From NCBI RefSeq assembly GCF_964340395.1, contig NC_135560.1, positions 16,395,098 to 16,407,597 of the forward strand: 12,500 nt of DNA, written 5' to 3'. Below the pieces are notes generated by a model that was not told where the DNA came from, did not search any database, and worked only from the letters and a program-made list of their open reading frames with translations. Positions 8,190 to 12,500 of this stretch are shown here, in pieces (the first letter of the stretch is position 1; every line of letters begins with the position of its first letter). The stretch comes from Glandiceps talaboti (Eukaryota; Hemichordata; Enteropneusta; Spengelidae). A program made the position numbers and the translations under genes.

Positions 8190-8221
<32 letters not shown>
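8190..8221 (+). repeat. 32-nt poly(A) run
   Basis: Uninterrupted A from 8190 to 8221, immediately after the DIRS-like sequence and followed by TAATTTTTG. It is consistent with the poly(A) tail of a reverse-transcribed RNA, but a slippage-grown A tract cannot be excluded. Its exact length is also prone to sequencing error. Confidence 0.9.
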
Positions 8222-8223
<2 letters not shown>

Positions 8224-8298
8224 ATTTTTGTTATTTCATTTGTTCACGGGAAATTATTGAACATAGGATATTTACTGTATCTTTTTCGAACCAAAATA
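8222..8298. other. 77-bp AT-rich segment of uncertain origin
   Basis: Sits between the A run and the duplicated Pol piece. One frame reads HGKLLNIGYLLYLF, vaguely like the G+xL...YLGxxF stretch that follows the YADD region in LINEs of this kind. If real, it would be the continuation of the interrupted LINE. The match is short and weak. Confidence 0.3.
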
Positions 8299-8412
8299 TT
8301 GGCCAGTTCTGCGTCCTCAGCCGGGAAAGTTTGCAGATTTCGTCAAATTTGTAAAAGTTCTCCCTAAATTTGACGAGCAGATTACGCCGGGTAGATTACA
8401 GCAATTGCCTGT
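8299..8412 (+). repeat. 114-bp direct repeat, copy 2 (at the satellite edge)
   Basis: A perfect copy of 7870-7983 from the Pol C-terminal region, isolated from the rest of the gene. Its right end abuts the first satellite unit at 8413. The lack of any mismatch points to a very recent event or an assembly join. Confidence 0.97.
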
Positions 8413-8928
8413 GTATCACCCCAATATGTAATAATCAACCCAATATGTAATACTAACCCAATATGTAATAACACCTTAACCCAATATGTAATACTAACCC
8501 AATATGTAATAACACCTTAACCCAATATGTAATACTAACCCAATATGTAATAACGCCTTAACCCAATATGTAATACTAACCCAATATGTAATAACGCCTT
8601 AACCCAATATGTAATACTAACCCAATATGTAATAACATCTTAACCCAATATGTAATAAACCTAAACCAATATGTTTTATCACTTAACTCAATATGTTTCA
8701 CTAACCCAATATGTAATAATACTATATACTAGTATGAAATACTAACCCAATATGTTTTGACACTTAAGTCAATTTATTTCACTAACCCAATATGTAATAA
8801 CATCTTAACCCAATATGTAATACTAACCCAATATGTAATAACATCTTAACCCAATATGTAATAAACCTCAACCAATATGTTTTATCACTTAACACAATAT
8901 GTTTCACTAACCCAATATGTAATAATAC

Positions 8929-9490
8929 TGTCGCACTCGAGCCCCGTGCGTGCTATTTGTCTACCGTGAGAACTTATTCGAATCCCCGTCCCCGGCACCA
9001 GCAAATAGTTTTGTATTGACAAGGCCCAGTTTCCCACTATACAACTCGCAACTCGTGCAGCATCTACCACAGTCACATATACGAACCAGGCCGACGGGCT
9101 AACCAGTGTAGCTTACCGGGTCAGTGAGTGTGGAGAAGTCGGCTACGAAATAGCGAAAGTACGGAGTACTCTCTCCCCGAAATTACAGCATCCAGTGAGT
9201 CCCCAGGTTGACTAACGAAATCTCAGAAACTCTCCCCTTTTTATACACTAAAACCCCACCAAAATTAAGCTAATGAACTACACATAAAACTCATGTTTCG
9301 AGGCCGTATACAATGTTTGGGAATAGCGGGAAAATATACCCCATGTGACCTGCCTACGTGGCTGAAGGTTACCGTGTAGCCGACTTCCAGTGTTACTCCC
9401 GGTCAAACTCCACGTCGTAATTACTGTAGGAAACAACGTAAAACAACCTAACACTATATACTTGGCTTAGGATATCATTCGACCGCCACA
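8929..9490. mobile_element. 562-bp TG...CA insert in satellite, copy 1 (solo-LTR-like or TIR element)
   Basis: Begins TGTCGCACTCGA and ends TCGACCGCCACA, so the ends form an imperfect inverted repeat of about 12 bp. ATAC flanks it on both sides (8925-8928 and 9491-9494); the left copy extends to AATAC. Uninterrupted target sites exist in the same array (near 12104 and 12391). Size, TG...CA ends, a 4-bp duplication and an internal TATA-like TTTTTATACA (9238-9247) fit a solo LTR. A short DNA transposon with TGT...ACA termini is the alternative. A 12-bp inverted repeat GAAGTCGGCTAC / GTAGCCGACTTC lies at 9135-9146 and 9376-9387. A 63-codon minus-strand frame has no recognisable motif. Confidence 0.75.
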
Positions 9491-10632
9491 ATACCTTATA
9501 CTAGTATGAAATACTAACCCAATATGTTTTGACACTTAAGTCAATTTATTTCACTAACCCAATATGTAATAACATTTTAACCCAATATGTAATACTAACC
9601 CAATATGTAATAACACCTTAACCCAATATGTAATACTAACCCAATATGTAATAACGCCTTAACCCAATATGTAATACTAACCCAATATGTAATAACGCCT
9701 TAACCCAATATGTAATACTAACCCAATATGTAATAACACCTTAACCCAATATGTAATACTAACCCAATATGTAATAACATCTTAACCCAATATGTAATAA
9801 ACCTAAACCAATATGTTTTATCACTTAACTCAATATGTTTCACTAACCCAATATGTAATAATACTATATACTAGTATGAAATACTAACCCAATATGTTTT
9901 GACACTTAAGTCAATTTATTTCACTAACCCAATATGTAATAACATCTTAACCCAATATGTAATACTAACCCAATATGTAATAACATCTTAACCCAATATG
10001 TAATAAACCTCAACCAATATGTTTTATCACTTAACACAATATGTTTCACTAACCCAATATGTAATAATACTGTCGCACTCGAGCCCCGTGCGTGCTATTT
10101 GTCTACCGTGAGAACTTATTCGAATCCCCGTCCCCGGCACCAGCAAATAGTTTTGTATTGACAAGGCCCAGTTTCCCACTATACAACTCGCAACTCGTGC
10201 AGCATCTACCACAGTCACATATACGAACCAGGCCGACGGGCTAACCAGTGTAGCTTACCGGGTCAGTGAGTGTGGAGAAGTCGGCTACGAAATAGCGAAA
10301 GTACGGAGTACTCTCTCCCCGAAATTACAGCATCCAGTGAGTCCCCAGGTTGACTAACGAAATCTCAGAAACTCTCCCCTTTTTATACACTAAAACCCCA
10401 CCAAAATTAAGCTAATGAACTACACATAAAACTCATGTTTCGAGGCCGTATACAATGTTTGGGAATAGCGGGAAAATATACCCCATGTGACCTGCCTACG
10501 TGGCTGAAGGTTACCGTGTAGCCGACTTCCAGTGTTACTCCCGGTCAAACTCCACGTCGTAATTACTGTAGGAAACAACGTAAAACAACCTAACACTATA
10601 TACTTGGCTTAGGATATCATTCGACCGCCACA
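9491..10632. repeat. Higher-order repeat unit, complete copy A (1142 bp)
   Basis: It has about 580 bp of satellite (9491-10070) in two blocks, with ATACTAGTAT near 9499 and 9869, and then the 562-bp insert (10071-10632). Its satellite part matches the next unit (10633-11212) without a difference that I could find. Its insert is identical to the one at 8929-9490. Confidence 0.93.
10071..10632. mobile_element. 562-bp TG...CA insert in satellite, copy 2
   Basis: Identical to 8929-9490, with the same ATAC flanks (10067-10070 and 10633-10636). Its constant position in the 1142-bp period shows it was copied together with the satellite and not inserted independently. Confidence 0.75.
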
Positions 10633-11774
10633 ATACCTTATACTAGTATGAAATACTAACCCAATATGTTTTGACACTTAAGTCAATTTATTTCACTAAC
10701 CCAATATGTAATAACATTTTAACCCAATATGTAATACTAACCCAATATGTAATAACACCTTAACCCAATATGTAATACTAACCCAATATGTAATAACGCC
10801 TTAACCCAATATGTAATACTAACCCAATATGTAATAACGCCTTAACCCAATATGTAATACTAACCCAATATGTAATAACACCTTAACCCAATATGTAATA
10901 CTAACCCAATATGTAATAACATCTTAACCCAATATGTAATAAACCTAAACCAATATGTTTTATCACTTAACTCAATATGTTTCACTAACCCAATATGTAA
11001 TAATACTATATACTAGTATGAAATACTAACCCAATATGTTTTGACACTTAAGTCAATTTATTTCACTAACCCAATATGTAATAACATCTTAACCCAATAT
11101 GTAATACTAACCCAATATGTAATAACATCTTAACCCAATATGTAATAAACCTCAACCAATATGTTTTATCACTTAACACAATATGTTTCACTAACCCAAT
11201 ATGTAATAATACTGTCGCACTCGAGCCCCGTGCGTGCTATTTGTCTACCGTGAGAACTTATTCGAATCCCCGTCCCCGGCACCAGCAAATAGTTTTGTAT
11301 TGACAAGGCCCAGTTTCCCACTATACAACTCGCAACTCGTGCAGCATCTACCACAGTCACATATACGAACCAGGCCGACGGGCTAACCAGTGTAGTTTAC
11401 CAGGTCAGTAAGTGTGGAGAAGTCGGCTACGAAATAGCGAAAGTACGGAGTACTCTCTCCCCGAAATTACAGCATCCAGTGAGTCCCCAGGTTGACTAAC
11501 GAAATCTCAGAAACTCTCCCCTTTTTATACACTAAAACCCCACCAAAATTAAGCTAATGAACTACAAATAAGACTCATGTTTCGAGGCCGTATTCAATGT
11601 TTGGGAATAGCGGGAAAATATACCCCATGTGACCTGCCTACGTGGCTGAAGGTTACCGTGTAGCCGACTTCCAGTGTTACTCCCGGTCAAACTCCGCGTC
11701 GTAATTACTGTAGGAAACAACATAAAACAACCTAACACTATATACTTGGCTTAGGATATCATTCGACCGCCACA
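10633..11774. repeat. Higher-order repeat unit, complete copy B (1142 bp)
   Basis: Same architecture as the preceding unit. The satellite part appears identical to it, but the insert (11213-11774) differs at eight positions, all in its second two-thirds. Beyond it (from 11775) the array goes on without any further insert to the end of the window. Confidence 0.93.
11213..11774. mobile_element. 562-bp TG...CA insert in satellite, copy 3 (diverged)
   Basis: Same ends and ATAC flanks as the other two, but with eight substitutions (11396, 11402, 11410, 11567, 11572, 11594, 11696, 11722). It is the last insert-bearing unit before insert-free satellite. The substitutions lie outside the terminal 180 bp on the left and the last 50 bp on the right. 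Confidence 0.75.
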
Positions 11775-12096
11775 ATACCTTATACTAGTATGAAATACTA
11801 ACCCAATATGTGTTGACACTTAAGTCAATTTATTTCACTAACCCAATATGTAATAACATTTTAACCCAATATGTAATACTAACCCAATATGTAATAACAC
11901 CTTAAACCAATATGTAATACTAACCCAATATGTAATAACACCTTAACCCAATATGTAATACTAACCCAATATGTAATAACGCCTTAACCCAATATGTAAT
12001 ACTAACCCAATATGTAATAACATCTTAACCCAATATGTAATAAACCTAAACCAATATGTTTTATCATTTAACACAATATGTTTCACTAACCCAATA

Positions 12097-12115
12097 TGTA
12101 ATAATACCTTATACT
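12097..12115. other. Uninterrupted (empty) insertion site of the 562-bp insert
   Basis: Here GTAATAATAC continues directly into CTTATACTAG, with a single ATAC. This is precisely what remains if the insert and one ATAC are removed from 8921-9502. The upstream context (AACACAATATGTTTCAC) also matches the occupied sites. A second empty site lies at about 12385-12402. Confidence 0.85.
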
Positions 12116-12500
12116 AGTATGAAATACTAACCCAATATGTTTTGACACTTAAGTCAATTTATTTCACTAACCCAATATGTAATAACACCTTAACCCAATA
12201 TGTAATACTAACCCAATATGTTTTGACACTTAAGTCAATTTATTTCACTAACCCAATATGTAATAACGCCTTAACCCAATATGTAATACTAACCCAATAT
12301 GTAATAACATCTTAACCCAATATGTAATAAACCTAAACCAATATGTTTTATCACTTAACACAATATGTTTCACTAACCCAATATGTAATAATACCTTATA
12401 CTAGTATGAAATACTAACCCAATATGTTTTGACACTTAAGTCAATTTATTTCACTAACCCAATATGTAATAACACCTTAACCCAATATGTAATACTAACC

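Larger units (their letters stand above)
5145..8221 (+). mobile_element. DIRS-like retrotransposon copy, poly(A)-ended, no tyrosine recombinase found
   Basis: The order is Gag-like ORF with CCHC knuckle, reverse transcriptase with a YLDDG box, RNase H, and the C-terminal region seen after RNase H in DIRS/Ngaro Pol proteins. A DIRS element should then carry a tyrosine recombinase and terminal repeats. Here coding similarity ends at 8057, followed by 132 bp without recognisable coding and a run of 32 A (8190-8221). ATAATT occurs at 5145-5150 and again at 8221-8226, a possible 6-bp target duplication. I infer either a copy truncated at its 3' side or an mRNA reinserted by LINE machinery. The Pol frame is broken; Gag is intact. 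Confidence 0.75.
8413..12500. repeat. AT-rich satellite array, 41-bp dimer in a 1142-bp higher-order repeat
   Basis: The core CCCAATATGTAATA recurs throughout. The common unit is a dimer of an 18-bp monomer (ACCCAATATGTAATACTA) and a 23-bp monomer ending ACACCTTA, ACGCCTTA or ACATCTTA. Degenerate variants (CCAATATGTTTTATCAC, TCAATTTATTTCAC) and a palindrome ATACTAGTAT mark block edges. From about 8641 the array repeats with a 1142-bp period, shown by identical segments at 8929, 10071 and 11213; each period includes a 562-bp foreign insert. The array continues past the right edge of the window. No coding capacity. A pericentromeric or subtelomeric location is possible but not shown. Confidence 0.97.

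Noticed and set aside
8074-8367. Open frame through the poly(A) run (poly-Lys) as a possible tyrosine recombinase remnant
   Set aside because: No R...HxxR...Y pattern or other recombinase-like block; the frame exists because an A run encodes lysine and the duplicated piece happens to be open.
8960-9000. B-box-like ATTCGAATCC followed by CCCCGGCACCA, suggesting a tRNA or tRNA-derived SINE
   Set aside because: The T-stem does not pair, no A-box or cloverleaf fits in the roughly 70 bp upstream, and the segment is bounded as a TG...CA insert with a target duplication instead.
8885-11360. Three identical 63-codon minus-strand frames (8885-9076, 10027-10218, 11169-11360)
   Set aside because: They are the same stretch of the co-amplified 562-bp insert plus satellite edge; identity comes from the 1142-bp repeat, and no motif or start context supports translation.
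8413-12500. CRISPR-like appearance of regularly spaced short repeats
   Set aside because: The spacers are also repeats (18/23-bp monomers), the region is eukaryotic transposon territory and no cas genes are present; it is a satellite.

Overview
The window reads as repeat-rich nuclear DNA of a eukaryote, most likely an invertebrate animal. It contains an APE-class LINE, a DIRS-type retrotransposon, a fold-back element, a compound microsatellite and more than 4 kb of AT-rich satellite. I see no bacterial operon structure and no ordinary host gene. The element families occur in many marine invertebrates (cnidarians, molluscs, echinoderms, lower deuterostomes), and I cannot narrow the host further from sequence alone.

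Layout. Positions 1-2700 hold no recognisable gene. They contain an 18-bp perfect palindrome near 880 and a CAT/CAC/GCC compound microsatellite at 1237-1395. A 408-bp element with long terminal inverted repeats lies at 2701-3108. A LINE truncated at both ends follows (about 3376-5144): the tail of its AP-endonuclease domain and an intact reverse transcriptase core in one open frame. It breaks off exactly where a DIRS-like element begins (about 5145-8221). That element has an intact Gag-like ORF with a CCHC zinc knuckle. Its RT/RNase H reading frame keeps all the catalytic motifs but is broken by several frame changes. I find no tyrosine recombinase, and the copy ends in a 32-nt poly(A) run. 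After 77 bp of other sequence, a perfect 114-bp copy of an internal piece of the element is joined directly to satellite DNA.

From 8413 to the end of the window is satellite. The base unit is a 41-bp dimer (18 + 23 bp) built on the core CCCAATATGTAATA. It is organised into a 1142-bp higher-order repeat. Each full unit includes the same 562-bp TG...CA-bounded insert (8929-9490, 10071-10632, 11213-11774), flanked by ATAC on both sides. Uninterrupted versions of the same target site occur at about 12097-12115 and 12385-12402. The insert therefore behaves like a mobile element (solo LTR or short TIR element) that landed in the satellite and was then amplified with it.

The genes do not form a pathway. 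The window records a nested history: LINE, DIRS-type copy placed in or beside it, local duplication, and a satellite that captured and multiplied another element. The most interesting points are the captured insert with its empty sites inside the same array, the poly(A)-tailed recombinase-less DIRS copy with a possible short target duplication, the 114-bp perfect duplication at the satellite edge, and satellite block lengths quantised in 41-bp steps.
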